Shown here in pieces: positions 11,277 through 22,205 of a stretch of DNA of 64,000 nucleotides (its first letter is position 1; each line of letters begins with the position of its first letter). Below the pieces are notes generated by a model. It worked only from the letters and a program-made list of their open reading frames with translations. It was not told where the DNA came from and made no database searches. Both the position numbers and the translations under genes were made by a program. The stretch is from contig NW_018344125.1 in assembly GCF_002099425.1 (NCBI RefSeq), forward strand, positions 6,381,001 through 6,445,000, read 5' to 3'. This DNA comes from Phascolarctos cinereus (taxonomy: Eukaryota > Chordata > Mammalia > Diprotodontia > Phascolarctidae).

Positions 11277-12959
11277 AGAAAGCAGGAAAGCATCCAAGGG
11301 TACAGAGAGATTAAAGATAAGGGAGAGAGTAGGGATGAAGAGAGTAATCAGGATGGAATGGGACCACTTGTGCATTTAGAAGGGTCTGCCTTGGCAAGAA
11401 GAAGTCCACTTCCTCATGTAAGACAGGGGTGGAGGAGGAGATAGTTGAAGGAGGTATCTGAATGATGTGAGATAAGAAGGAGGGGAAAAGAGGGAGTTCT
11501 TGGTGAATAGCCTAAATTTTTTTCAGTAACATACAAAGCAAGTTTCTCAGCTGAAGGGGACCTTTGGAAAGTTTGTGGAGGAAAAGTTTTGCAAAAGCTT
11601 TTGGTGGAGACTGGGGTAGTGAGTTAATTAGGGAGAGGTAAAAGATTGTCTCACTCCAGTGGGGGCCAATTCAGATTATATAACATGAACTTGTAGTAGA
11701 CCCAGTCAGCAGGTTTTCATGATTTCCTCCAACTTCATTCAGCAGTACAAGAATAGGAGCAAAGGTAGGGAATGGTGGGGGTAATGAAAAACTAAGCCTT
11801 GGCAGGGGGCCAAGGGAGTGGAGAGAAGAGGACAGTGTAGAGCTGAACTGGTTCACTAAGGAGTCAAAATGGAGAAGGGAGGAGAGTATAGCCATTACAG
11901 TGGTGACAGTTGGGGAAAGACCTAAGCTATGGAGAGATTGGAGGTGATAGGGAATATGAAGAACAAGGTGTGGAGTTGTAAGACAGAGTAGCAGAATGAC
12001 AATAGATTATGACTGGATAAGAAGATCTTGGAGTTCACGAATAGGGAAGCTAGACATTTGAGGGTGATGATAAGATCAAGGCTATAGTCATCTTTGTGTG
12101 TAGCTGTGGAGAAATTGGGAGATTAGGGTGTTTGAGGGAGTGTCAATTTGTATATTGAAGTCCCCTAATATGACAGTAGGGGTTAGGAATGAAAGCAAGA
12201 TTGTGAGCCAGGCACTGAATTCATTGGGGAAAGAAGGAAAGTATTCTAGAGGTCTATTGATAACAGCTACCATTGTCCTGATTGGATGATAAATATGGAT
12301 TAAATGAACCTCAAGGGAGGAGCAGTCACTGAGTGATGGTAGTAGGGGGAGAGCCTGGAAATAGCAATGGAGAGCAAGAAGTAACCCAACTCTCCCAGGA
12401 CCTGTAAGTTGAGGGGGGGTATAAGTGAAAATGAAACCAGTGCTAGAAAGTGTGACCAGGGAAGCTGTTATCAGGAGGGAGTCAGGTCTCAGTGAAAGCC
12501 TTAAGATGGAGGGAATAAGAAAGGAAAAGGTTTAAGATGAAATCTAGTTTTATTACTTATGGTGCAAGCATTCCAGAGGGCACAATGGAAGGGTTGGGTA
12601 GCTTCAGAGTAGGAGTTACAGAGGATTTGGTTGAAAGAGATGGAATAAGAGAATGGTCAGTGGAGGGTGGAGAATGGGGTTTGAAAAATGACAACAAAGG
12701 GTTCAGAATTACTGAAATGGGGTGAGTATGACCAGGTGGAAGTATGTTAATCATTGAGGAATGAGTTCAGGTAGGTTATCATTGTCTACAAAGGTTTTGG
12801 CCTCTGGTGGAGTTGTCCCAGAGTGTTAGGCAGCAGTATGTGGTTGGAAAGGGCAGGGAGCAGTGTGGGGGTAAGACAGGTGTGTAGAGCTATAGTTGGA
12901 TGGAGAGCTTGCTAGGAGCATGATGGAATAGTACAGGCAAAACACCTAAGATGAGAAGA

Positions 12960-14240
12960 GAAGTGGTCTAATGGGAAAAAAATCTTTCTATCAAATTTAT
13001 CTGATATGGGTAGCATAAACAATTAATAGACTTGTATACATCTATCTGGGGCAGCTAGGTGGTACAGTAGATAGAGTCCCAGGCCTGGAGTCAGAAGACT
13101 TGAGTTCAAATCTGGTCTCAGATACTTACTAGCTGTGTGGCCCTGGACAGGTCATTTCACCCTGTCTGCCTCAGTTTCCTCATCTATAAAATGAGCTGAA
13201 GAAGGAAATGACAAACCACTCCAGTATCTTGCCAAGAAAACTGCAAATGGGGTCATGGAGAGTTGGACATGACTGAAATAAATGAACAACAACAATCTAT
13301 CTATCTATCTATCTATCCAAAAACCATTCCCCAAAAGACAAGTGCTCAAAGGATATGAGTAAACAGTCTCAAAAGAAGAACTGCAAACTATTAAATATCA
13401 TATGAAAGAATGTTCCAAATCAGTAAACAAGAGCAAAGCAGCCCTGAGCTTTTACCTCACACTTAATAATTCAGCAAAGGTGATAAAATATGGGAATAGT
13501 CAGTCACACAGGAATTATGGAAGGATAGGCATACTTGTATATTATTGATGAAGATGTGAATCATTGCAACCATTTTGGAAAGCAATTTGGAATTATGCAA
13601 ATAAAGTGACTAACATATCTCTATCCTTTGATCCAGAGATTTCACTACTAGGCTTATACCCCAAGAAGGTCACTGCTAAAGACAAAAATCTTCGTATACA
13701 CCAAAATATTTATAGCAGCACTTTTTGTGATAGCAAAAAAATTGGAAACAAAGTAGATGCACATTGATTGGGAAATGGCTAAACAAATTGTGGCACACGA
13801 ATTTAATGGAATAATCCTGTGTTATAAGAAATAACAAATGTGAAGAATACAAAGAATTATTGAAAGCTCTATATGCACAGTGAAGTAAACAGAGCCAAGA
13901 AAACAATATATGAAATGACAGAAGTACTGTAGAACAACCACAACATAAGTGAATGCTGCAAAGTTACAATGAGCAAGCAGGGAACCAAAGAAGAGATACG
14001 AGAAGACATCTCCACCCCACACCTTTGTAGAGGTGGAAGGCCCATAAGTGTTGTACATTACACATATGTTCAGACTTTTTTGATGCATCCGTTATGCTGA
14101 TTTTTTTCTCCTCTTTTTTCCTTTTTATTTAAAAAAATGATTATTTGCTTTATGGCATGGCTCTCTGGTAGATGCAGGGTTCCCCTACCAACAGTGGTGA
14201 TATAAAAAAAGACATTAAAGTAATTTATAAAAAAAAAAAT
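12960..14240 (+). mobile_element. L1 LINE, right part with 3' UTR and poly-A
   Basis: Continues the L1 broken off at 9643: GGGAAAAAAATCTTTCTATC and ATCAAATTTATCTGATATGG align with the equivalent step in the L1 at 41030-41085. The ORF2 C-terminus follows (TTTATAGCAGCACTTTTTG near 13710, GGAATAATCCTGTGTTATAA near 13808), then a 3' UTR and a poly-A run at 14229-14239. Confidence 0.85.
13048..13294 (+). mobile_element. CORE-type SINE with RTE-like tail
   Basis: Full-length copy: GGGGCAGCTAGGTGGTACAG head, AGCTGTGTGGCCCTGGACAG, then GAAGGAAATGACAAACCACT and AGTTGGACATGACTGAAAT tail ending in CAACAACAA. Flanked by ATCTATCT at 13040-13047 and again from 13295, where the unit has expanded into a (CTAT)n run. 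Confidence 0.88.
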
Positions 14241-14243
14241 CAA

Positions 14244-14398
14244 GGGGCAGCTAGGTGGCGCAGTGGATAGAGCACCAGCCCTGAAGTCAGGAGGACCTGA
14301 GTTCAAATCTGGCCTCAGACCAAACACTTGACACTTACTAGCTGTGTGACCCTGGGCAAGTCACTTAACCCCAACTGCCCCCCCAAAAAAAAATTTTT
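14244..14398 (+). mobile_element. WSINE1-like SINE at the L1 poly-A tail
   Basis: Full-length copy. AAAAATCAA lies on both sides (14235-14243 and about 14399-14407), so it inserted into or beside the A-tail of the preceding L1. Confidence 0.9.
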
Positions 14399-14649
14399 AA
14401 AAATCAAATGAACCAGTTTAGAGGGAGGAGCTTTTGAGTTGGTATGTGGTCTGAAATCTGAAAATCCTGCTGTCACTGTATTAGAAAGCTTGCATAGGCT
14501 CAAGCCACCATCTGCAGCTGCAGAGTCTCAATATGTGTTGCATGTAGAGAGAATGTTTCAGAGGCTAACAGTCAAGGGAACAGTGAAGTTCTAAGAGGTA
14601 CGTGGTTTTAGGTCATCCCAGGTAAGCAATGTCCTGACAGGTAATAGCA

Positions 14650-15990
14650 GGCAGATGCCACTGACACGTAATTGGACTTGAAATGGTCAAAAAATAGATT
14701 GTGTACAGAGATGCTGGGCTCAATATGCTAATTTAAGCAAAAGACCGATTTCTTAGTAGAGCCCAATACACCACCACCCACACCACCTAGTAAAATATCA
14801 CATGAGACACTGAATGCAATGCCACCTAGAACACATTCTAGTATATGGGCTATAGACTCAAGGTAAATTCCTGGGCTTGGGGATGTTATCAATGGGATGT
14901 CCCAGAGTGCCTGTAAGTATCCATAGAACTCTTAGACCTTGGTCCTGATCCTGAGTTTATGGATGCCTGAGGTTGACTAGCACAATCCTCGGGGTCTCTA
15001 GGTACACTTTGTTCCTTAGAGGGCTCTAAAATCAAGTATTGGGCTAGGAAGGTGCTACATCTGGAGTTAGCCCTCTGCCTCTCCCTGAACAGAGATTACC
15101 CTGGACCTGGGAAAACTTAGTTGACTTCTATGATGGTACCAACATTCATATTCTTCTTTATCTGAGTCAAAGTTATCAAGCTCTGGCAGTCTTTTGGAAG
15201 CTAATGATCAGGTTCTCATTCTTAAAGTTCCCTAGGCTTACTGTTCACTGCTTTTTTCCTCCTGCTCATTATGGAGTCCAACTAACTGCTAAAGAAACAA
15301 TAGATGGTTGCCTTTCTTTGCCTTTGTGGTAACCCTAACATTTTCTGGACTATTTTGTCATCAGGCAAGTTGCCCAGTCTTTTAACTACTTGGTAATGGA
15401 AAAGCTTTCCATCAGTCTCATATCTTATATGTTCCCAGAATCACTGAGAGACTTCGAAAGCATTCTATGCACATCATCATGCCTTAGCAAAAGACTGCCA
15501 CCTTGCCATAGATCTTGACAATGAACTCAAACATCATGCTGTGGTGTGTTTCTATCCAAGCTTATCAAAGCTCAGGCCATAGCTAGATGATAGGCCTCTT
15601 TCAGCCAGTCTCTCAGAAGGGAAACGTACTGGTTGTGTGCCTTTCCATTTTCTCCATCTTCTGAGACTCCAAAGTGCAGGCTGTAGACATGGTAGGCTTG
15701 GTTCTCACTCAAACATTAGGAGGTATGGGGTAAATAGCCTGTGGCATCATTCCCGGTAGCCCTATATGCATGCAATAGAAATGTCACATTCAGACTCTAC
15801 TAAATCTCCTGCTCAGGCTCCAGGTTTTCCATCAGGTACAACAAGGTAAAACCGAACCATCTGGGTTGTGGGTCTCCCTGAGGATGGTAGGGTATGGTTC
15901 TGGGCTTCTTCATTTCTGCCAAAGCCATCACCTCCTTAATCAGTTTGTTTTCAGAAAAAGTCTCTGTACATTAGTTAGAGGAGATTGTCA
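14650..15990 (-). mobile_element. Ty3/Gypsy-like retroelement fossil (integrase region recognisable)
   Basis: On the minus strand, short stretches near 15350-15950 resemble the C-terminal part of a retroelement integrase, including a YHPQGD motif near 15880 and an NDATGY motif near 15755, in the order seen in vertebrate Ty3/Gypsy pol. The left part (14650-15350) has no clear homology and may be the downstream part of the same element. The copy is old and broken in many places. An endogenous retrovirus pol cannot be fully excluded. Confidence 0.55.
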
Positions 15991-16034
15991 GGGAAACCAC
16001 ATATGGAGAAATACTTTCCCCATGACACCTTTTA

Positions 16035-16235
16035 AAGCTATTTGTCTTTCCAATGTTGTTGTCATTGTATCAATTTTTTTTCACTCTGTATCAGTTCATA
16101 CAAGTCTTCCCGGTATTCTCTGAAACCATGCTTTTTGTCCTTTCTTATATATAGCACAATAGTATTTCCTTACATATATATATCATAATTTGTTTAGCTA
16201 TTTCCCAACTTGTATAATTTTTCATAGCCCTTCAT
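16035..16235 (-). mobile_element. L1 LINE 3' fragment, antisense
   Basis: CTGTATCAGTTCATACAAGTC, CACAATAGTATTTCCTTACA and ATAATTTGTTTAGCTATTTC are the reverse complement of the L1 ORF2 C-terminal blocks seen in sense at 16930-17210. Confidence 0.7.
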
Positions 16236-16404
16236 CCTCCAGCAGCTCCTGCCATTGGTCATTCAAGAACAACTGAGGCAAAAAGGATTGGCTCAAAGAT
16301 CCTACATTCACAAATGGAAATGAAAGTCTCAGATTCTCAAATGCACTTTCGTGTGATAAAAGTCTATCTGCTTGCATGTCACAGATTGGCTTCACCTAAT
16401 GATG

Positions 16405-16680
16405 TGCTGTTAAATGTTTAACAGTTGGCTCTCTGAAAATGCATGATAAATTTTTAAGCTTAATTTACATTATTGACACTTTCTCCATCACTTTCTTAAG
16501 TCTATACAACCGACAAAACAATAAATCAAGCCCTGTTTTGTAGTTTTTGCTGATTTCTGAGGTATAAATTTTCACATTAAAAATTTATCATCTTTGATGA
16601 TAAATATTACAATCATCTCTGAGCTGATATGGGCTGGCACCAGTGCATCCCTGCCTTCACCTCTTTTATTCTATAACCAA
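16405..16680. repeat. Unclassified dispersed repeat, copy 1
   Basis: About 230 bp share clear similarity with 26735-26965: CTCTCTGAA, TATCACTTTC/CATCACTTTC, AAATCAAGCCC and TTTGCTGATTTC occur in the same order. It could be an old hAT or MER-type element; no terminal repeats were resolved. Confidence 0.55.
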
Positions 16681-16929
16681 AGCATTGGGGTTATGTTATC
16701 TTTTGGACACGTATCTCATATTGCTATCCAGCTCTGACAGGTAGCCTCCAACTTGGACCTGGTGAAAATGTAAATCAGTGGGTCACTGTTAGCCTATACT
16801 TGAAATTGAGTTCCATACACACGATTTCTGATCTTCTTAACGATGGACCACTTCACAGTTAAAAATTCCAATTTGTAAATGGGACCATAATGGGTTTCTA
16901 GTGAACATCATTCTTTTGATATAAAATGA

Positions 16930-17580
16930 TCCTTATAAAAAAAGAGAAAAAGACCTACATGTACAGGAATATTCATAGCAGCTCTTTTTGGTAGCAAAGA
17001 ATTTGGAAATTGAGGGGATGCCCATCAATTTGGGAATGGCTGAACGAGTTGTGGTATATGAGTATAATGAAATACTATTGTGTGTAAGAAATGATGAGCA
17101 GGCAAATTTCAGAAAAACCTGGAAAGACTTATATGAACTGATGCTGAGTGAAGTGAGCAGAACCAGGAGAACGTTGTACATGGTAACAGCAACACTGTAC
17201 AATGATCAACTGTGAATGACTTAGTTCTTCTCAGCAATACAATGATCTAAGACAATTCCAAAAGAGTCATAATGGAAAATGCTATCCACAATCAGAGAAA
17301 GAACTAATGGGGTCTGAATGAAAATCGAAGCATTACTATTTTCACTTTCTTTTCTTACGTTTTTTCCTTTTGTTCTCTTTCTTCTTTTACAACATAACTA
17401 ATGTGGAAATATGTTTTACATGATCACATGTGTATAACCTATGACAGATTGCTTGATGTCTTAGGGAGAGAAGGAGAAAAATTTAGAACTCAAAATCTTA
17501 TAAAAATGAATGTTGAAAATTATGTTTACATGTAATTGGAAAAGATAAAATACTATTTACATAAAAAATAAAATTATCCT
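16930..17580 (+). mobile_element. L1 LINE 3' end, relatively young
   Basis: ORF2 C-terminus at 16988-17215 ends TLYMVTATLYNDQL and a stop. The 3' UTR follows (ACAATTCCAAAAGAGTCATA, GAAAATGCTATCCACAATCA, ACAGATTGCTTGATGTCTTA) and ends near AAAAAATAAAATT. 5' truncated. Confidence 0.9.
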
Positions 17581-17664
17581 AAGCCTTCTACATTACCCTC
17601 TCTGCATGTAGCATAGAAAATTTGTTTAGATCTACATAAGCCCTAATTGCTACATGTAAGAAGA

Positions 17665-18725
17665 AGTTCAATCAATCAATCAATCAATAAGCACTTATTA
17701 AGTAACTACTAATGTGTCAGGCACTAAGCTAGGGGCTGAGGATGCAAAGGCTAAAATTAAACAGTCCTTGTTGTCAAGAAGGGGGAGACAACTATGTATA
17801 TCCAAAGGGATTATTTTAGGGAGAGATACTAAAAGATGGAGGAATCAGGAAAGACTTTATGTAGGTGTTGCTTGAGCTGAAGGGTGAGGAAACCAATTGT
17901 TCAAAAAAGTGGAAGTAAGGAGGAAGTATATTACACACATGGTAGACATCTGGTACAAGGGCAGAGATGGATCACGGACTTCTAGGATAATTGATTGAGT
18001 ATTGGAAGGGACCTCAGAGGTTCTTGTTCAATACCCTCTTTTTACCGTGAGGAAACTGTGGTCCAGACAGCTTAAGGGACTTGTCTAAGGTATTTGTCCA
18101 CAGGAACTTCACGTATGTGAGGAACAGTAAGGAGGCTAGTTTGGCTGGCCTGTAGAATGAGGGGAGAAGGAAGTGTATGATAAGTCTGAAATGATCATTT
18201 GAGGCCAGATCGTGAAGGACTTAATGCCAAATAGAAGTTTACGTTTGCTCCAAGAGATAATAGGGAGCCACTGGAGTTTATTAAACAGGGAAGTGAGATG
18301 TGCTTTAGGAAAATAACTTTGGCAGCTGTGTGGAGGATGGATTGAAGAAGGTAGGACACTTAAGACAGGAGGATCATTTGAGAGGCTATTGAAAAATTCC
18401 AGGTGAGGGGCAGCTAGGTGGCACAGTGGATAGAGCTCCGGCCCTGGATTCAGGAGGACCTGAGTTCAAATCAGGCCTCAGACACATAAAACTTACTAGT
18501 TGTGTGACTCTGGGCAAGTCACTTAACTACATTGCCTAGCCAAAAAAAAAAAATTCCAGGTGAGAAGTGATGAAAGCCTAAATTAGGGCAAGAGCTGCAT
18601 GACAGAGAGAAGAGGACAGTTATGAGAGAGACTGTGTATAGGGGAAGTGGAATTGACAAGACTTGGCAACTGGTTAGATACATATATGGTGAGGGAGTGA
18701 GGAGTCAGGAATGACACCAAGGCCA
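17665..18725 (-). mobile_element. L2 LINE, 3' part, antisense
   Basis: Begins with the reversed L2 tail (CAATCAATCAATCAATAAGC) and AGGCACTAAGCTAGGGGCTG, and includes GGCAGCTGTGTGGAGGATGG at 18321. A SINE sits inside, and a short antisense MIR-like patch is embedded near 18000-18110. Confidence 0.8.
18408..18550 (+). mobile_element. WSINE1-like SINE
   Basis: Inserted in the antisense L2, with target duplication AAATTCCAGGTGAG at about 18394-18407 and 18551-18564. Confidence 0.92.
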
Positions 18726-18726
18726 G

Positions 18727-19160
18727 TCAGTCAGTCAATAAGCATTTATTAAACCCTGCCTGTGTGCCGGGCCCTGTGCTAAGGGCTGGGGACACAAAGA
18801 AAGGTAAAAGACAATCCCTGCTTTCAAGGAGCTCACATTCTAATGACGAAGACAATATGCAAACAATGGTGTACAAACAGCATACATACAAGATAAAATG
18901 GAAATACCTAAAAGAGGGAAGACACTGGAATTAAGGAGGACCAGGAAAGGCTTCATGTAGAAAGTAAAATTTTCTGTGGAACTTGAAGGAAGCCAGGGAA
19001 TTCAGAAGATGGGGATGAAGAAAGAGAAAGTTCAAGGTGTGTGAGACAGCCAATGAAAATACTTGGAGTCTAGAGGTGGAGTGTCTTGCTCAAGGAATAA
19101 CAGGAGGCCAGTGTCACCAAATTACAATGTATGTGATGGGGAGTAAGATATAAAAAGACT
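18727..19160 (-). mobile_element. L2 LINE 3' end, antisense, second copy
   Basis: A new reversed L2 3' end (CAGTCAGTCAATAAGCATTT, GGGCCCTGTGCTAAGGGCTG) starts within or beside the previous L2 and runs up to the HSP90 retrocopy. Confidence 0.8.
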
Positions 19161-19568
19161 TAGACTGGCCAGTTTGCTCTTCTTTCATCTTGCTGTTAGC
19201 TGAACCTTTCAGGCTCTTGTTCTCTCTGCCAAGATGCCTGAGGAAATGCAGATCCAGGACCAGCCAATGGAGGAGAAGGAAGTGGAGACTTTTGCCTTTC
19301 AGGCAGAAATTGCTCAGTTGATGTCTTTGATCATTAATACATTCTACTCTAATAAAGAGATCTTTCTGAGAGGGCTAATTTCAAATTCATCTGATGCCCT
19401 GGACAAAAGCAAATATGATAGTCTGACAGATCCATGTAAATTAGACTCTGGAAAAGAGATGAACATTAGCATCATTGCAAACAAAGATAACTGTACCCTT
19501 ACCACTGTGGATACTAGTATTGGAATGACCAAAGCTGATTTAATCAACAACCCTGTACAATATTGTAG

Positions 19569-19614
19569 CAGGGCATCAGATGAATTTGAAATTAGCCCTC
19601 TCAGAAAGATCTCT
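19569..19614 (-). repeat. 46-bp perfect inverted duplication inside the HSP90 retrocopy
   Basis: This block is the exact reverse complement of 19356-19401 in the same retrocopy, 46 of 46 bases by eye, and is absent from the HSP90 coding sequence. It sits between TACAATATTG and TACACTATGC, which look like a short duplicated target. Confidence 0.93.
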
Positions 19615-20092
19615 ACACTATGCAAAGTCTGGAACCAAAGCTTTTATGGAAGCATTACAGGCTCGTGTAAATATCCCTATGATTGGTCAGTACGGTGTTG
19701 GTTTTTATTCTGCTTTTCTTGTTGCTGAGAAGGTGACCGTGATCACTAAACATAATGATGATGAATGGTATGCCTAGGAGTCTTCAGCAAGAGGGTCATT
19801 CACCATTAGGACTGATGTAGGTGAACCTATGGGTCATGAAACAAAGATAATTCTGCATCTGAAAGAGGACCAAACTGAGTACTTGGAGGAAAGAAGAATA
19901 AAGGAAATTGTGAAGAAGCACTCTCAATTTAATGGCTAACCAATTACACTTTTTGTGGGGGAAAAAAACAGGATAAAGAAGTAAGTGATGATGAAATAGA
20001 GGAAAAAGAAGAGAAACAGGAGAAGGAAAAAGAAGAAAAGGAGTCTGAGGACAAGCCAGAGATAGAAGATGTTGGCGCCAATGAAGAAGAAA

Positions 20093-20131
20093 ATGCTTTT
20101 GGCAGCTGTGTGGAGGATGGATTGAAGAAGG
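20093..20131 (+). repeat. ~38-bp templated insertion of L2 sequence in the HSP90 retrocopy
   Basis: 20098-20131 is identical over 34 bases to 18318-18351, inside the antisense L2 upstream. It interrupts the charged-linker codons of HSP90 between AATGAAGAAGAA and GAAAGAAAGATGG. The shared motif TGAAGAAG occurs at the donor end and at the insertion point. Confidence 0.88.
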
Positions 20132-21776
20132 AAAGAAAGATGGTGACGAGAAGAAAAAGAAGATTAGGGGAAAATATATTGATCAAGAAGAGCTTAACAA
20201 AACAAAGCCAATTTGGACCAGAAATCTGATATTACTAATGAAGAATATGGCAAATTCTGTAAGAGCTTGACAAATGACTGGGAAGATCATTTAGCCATGA
20301 AACACTTCTCAGTGGAAGGACAGTTGGAATTCTGAGCCCTTCTTTTTGTTCCAAGACACGCCCCTCTTTGAACTGTTTGAAAATAGAAAGGAAAAGAATG
20401 ACATCAAATTGTAAGCGTGCAGGGTTTTCATCATGGTCAATCGTGAAGAGCGATCCCTGAATATCTGGATTTCACCAGAGGTACAGTGGATGCTGAAGAT
20501 CTTCCTCTAAATATTTCACATGAAATGCTGCAACAAAGCAAGATTCTGAAAGCAATTAGGAAGAATTTGGTCAAAAATTGCTTGGAACTCTTCACTGAAC
20601 TGTCAGAGGATAAAGAGAATTACAAAAAGTTTTATGAGCAGTTTTCTAAAAACATTAAGTTTGGAATACATGAAGACTCCCAGAACCAAAAGAAACTTTC
20701 AGAATTGCTGACGTACTATACTTCTGCTTCTGGTGATAAGATGGTTTCTCTTAAGGACTATTGCATGAGGAGAAAGAGAACCAGAAACACATCTATTATA
20801 TTACTGGTGAAAGCAAGGACCAAGTGGATAATTCAGCTTTCATTGAGCATCTTTGGAAGCATGGTTTAGAAGTAATATATATGATTGAACCTATCACTGA
20901 GTATTGTGTGCAGCAACTAAAGGAATTTGAGGGTAAGACTTTAGTGTCTATAACCAAAGACTGTTTGGAACTCTCGGAAGATGAAGATGAAAAAAAGAAA
21001 CAGAAGAAAAAAAGGCAAAGTTTGAAAACCTTTGCAAAATTATGAAAGATAGCCTAGAAAAGAAAGTTGAAAAGGTAGTTGTATCAAACTAATTGGTCAC
21101 TTCTCCACGCTGCACTGTCACAAGCACGTATGGCTGGATAGCAAACATGGAAAGAATAATGAAGGCTCAGGCACTGAGAGACAACTTAACAATGAGTTAC
21201 ACAGTAGCAAAGAAACACTTGGAGTTAAACCTCAACCATTCCATTATTGAAACTCTGTGGTAAAAGGCAGAGGCTGACAAGAATGATAAATCAGTGAAAG
21301 ATCTGGTTATCTCATGGTATGAAACTGCACTGCTGTCTTCTGGATTCAGTTTGGAAGATCCCCAGACACATGCCAATCGGATCTACGGGATGATCAAACT
21401 TGGTCTTGCAATTGATGAAAATGATTCAACTACTGAAGAAACCAATGCAGCTATAACTGAGGAAATGCCCCCTCTTGAAGGAGATGATGACACATCGCGC
21501 ATGGAATAAGTGGACTAAAGCATTCCAACACATGGAACTCTAGTGTGTTTCCTAGACCAGTCTAAATAAGCTATTTTGTAGAAAGTGTTGAGGAAATATT
21601 TGATGTCATGATTCCCTCTGATTTATATTTTCAGATATGTTATCTTCGTTTTTGTTAAATCACTTAAAAAAATATGTATGGCAAGAATATTCTGTTTAAG
21701 GGGAAGTTTAGGATTCTTTTCCCTTCTAAGTATAATCAATACCTTAGACATTCAAGCAAGAACTAGTAATCCAGTC

Positions 21777-21996
21777 TTTCTGAGCTTAAAAAGGCCAGGG
21801 TCTCCCACTGCATCCTGGGCCACCTTCAGTCATCTTGATCTATATCTGGCCACTGGCCTCACATGGCTCTAGAGGAGAAAGTGAGGCTGGCGATTTCGCA
21901 CAGCCCTCCCTCACTTAAATCCAATGCACTTGCACCTCACGACATCACCTCCCTGATGTCATGGTCCTCTTTAAGAACGAAGGACAAACAACAAGT
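21777..21996 (+). mobile_element. SINE with RTE-like tail (second family)
   Basis: Head near CTGCATCCTGGGCCACCTTC, body with CACTTAAATCCAATGCACTTG and GACATCACCTCCCTGATGTC, tail CGAAGGACAAACAACAA. A reversed copy lies at 59973-60190. The flanks CTAGTAAT and CAAGTAAT suggest a target duplication. Confidence 0.78.
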
Positions 21997-22205
21997 AATC
22001 ATTGTAGTTTACTTTGGCTTTATTTTAGGGAGGGAAAAATAATATCCTTAATATATATCCAAATACTGTAATCTAATGTTAGCTCAGTAACACTCATGTG
22101 GTCTGATAATAGTATGTAGCTATCAGAAAGCTGAATAATGGAACTGAATTACTCCTTGGTCTCTAAAATACACTGTTTTGAGTGTTTATAATGTTTATAA
22201 ATAGA
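21997..22205 (+). pseudogene. HSP90AA1: Probable continuation of the HSP90AA1 retrocopy 3' UTR
   Basis: Non-repetitive sequence resumes after the SINE (GTTTACTTTGGCTTTATTTT, TCAGTAACACTCATGTGGTC) and ends where an L2 3' end begins. It has the AT-rich look of a mammalian 3' UTR and lies where the rest of the HSP90AA1 UTR would be expected. This is inference from position. Confidence 0.4.

Larger units (their letters stand above)
9648..12955 (-). mobile_element. Near full-length L2 LINE, antisense, nested in L1
   Basis: The reversed 3' end is at the left (TTTATTAAGCTCTTACAATG, CTGTGCTAAGTGCTGGGG). On the minus strand the C-terminal region is at 9656-10063 (AWNPLPPHLCFLASSASFKSQ), the reverse-transcriptase region around 10850-11140, the LVNQFSSTLSSSL block at 11830 and the endonuclease GDFN motif (VILGDFNIQID) near 12150. 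About 3.3 kb matches a nearly complete L2. Two SINEs lie inside it. Frames are interrupted, so it is inactive. Confidence 0.85.
19160..21776 (+). pseudogene. HSP90AA1: Processed pseudogene of HSP90 alpha
   Basis: HSP90AA1 encodes a cytosolic ATP-dependent chaperone. This is an intronless copy of the whole coding region. 5' UTR-like sequence precedes the ATG at 19234 ([20 protein letters not shown]). The N-terminal ATPase region shows [11 protein letters not shown] and [18 protein letters not shown]. The charged linker lies near 19975-20170, the middle domain follows ([20 protein letters not shown]), and the C-terminal domain ends [16 protein letters not shown]. The QTQDQPMEE-type start identifies alpha rather than beta. 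It is dead: several frame changes, an in-frame TAG near 19775, and a stop at 21507 replacing the second-to-last glutamate so that the MEEVD co-chaperone tail is lost. Two short templated insertions lie inside it (separate entries). 3' UTR-like sequence continues to a SINE at 21777 and perhaps resumes after it. Confidence 0.96.

Noticed and set aside
19344-19625. 93-residue minus-strand frame with HSP90-like residues
   Set aside because: Produced by the inverted duplication inside the HSP90 retrocopy; not a gene.
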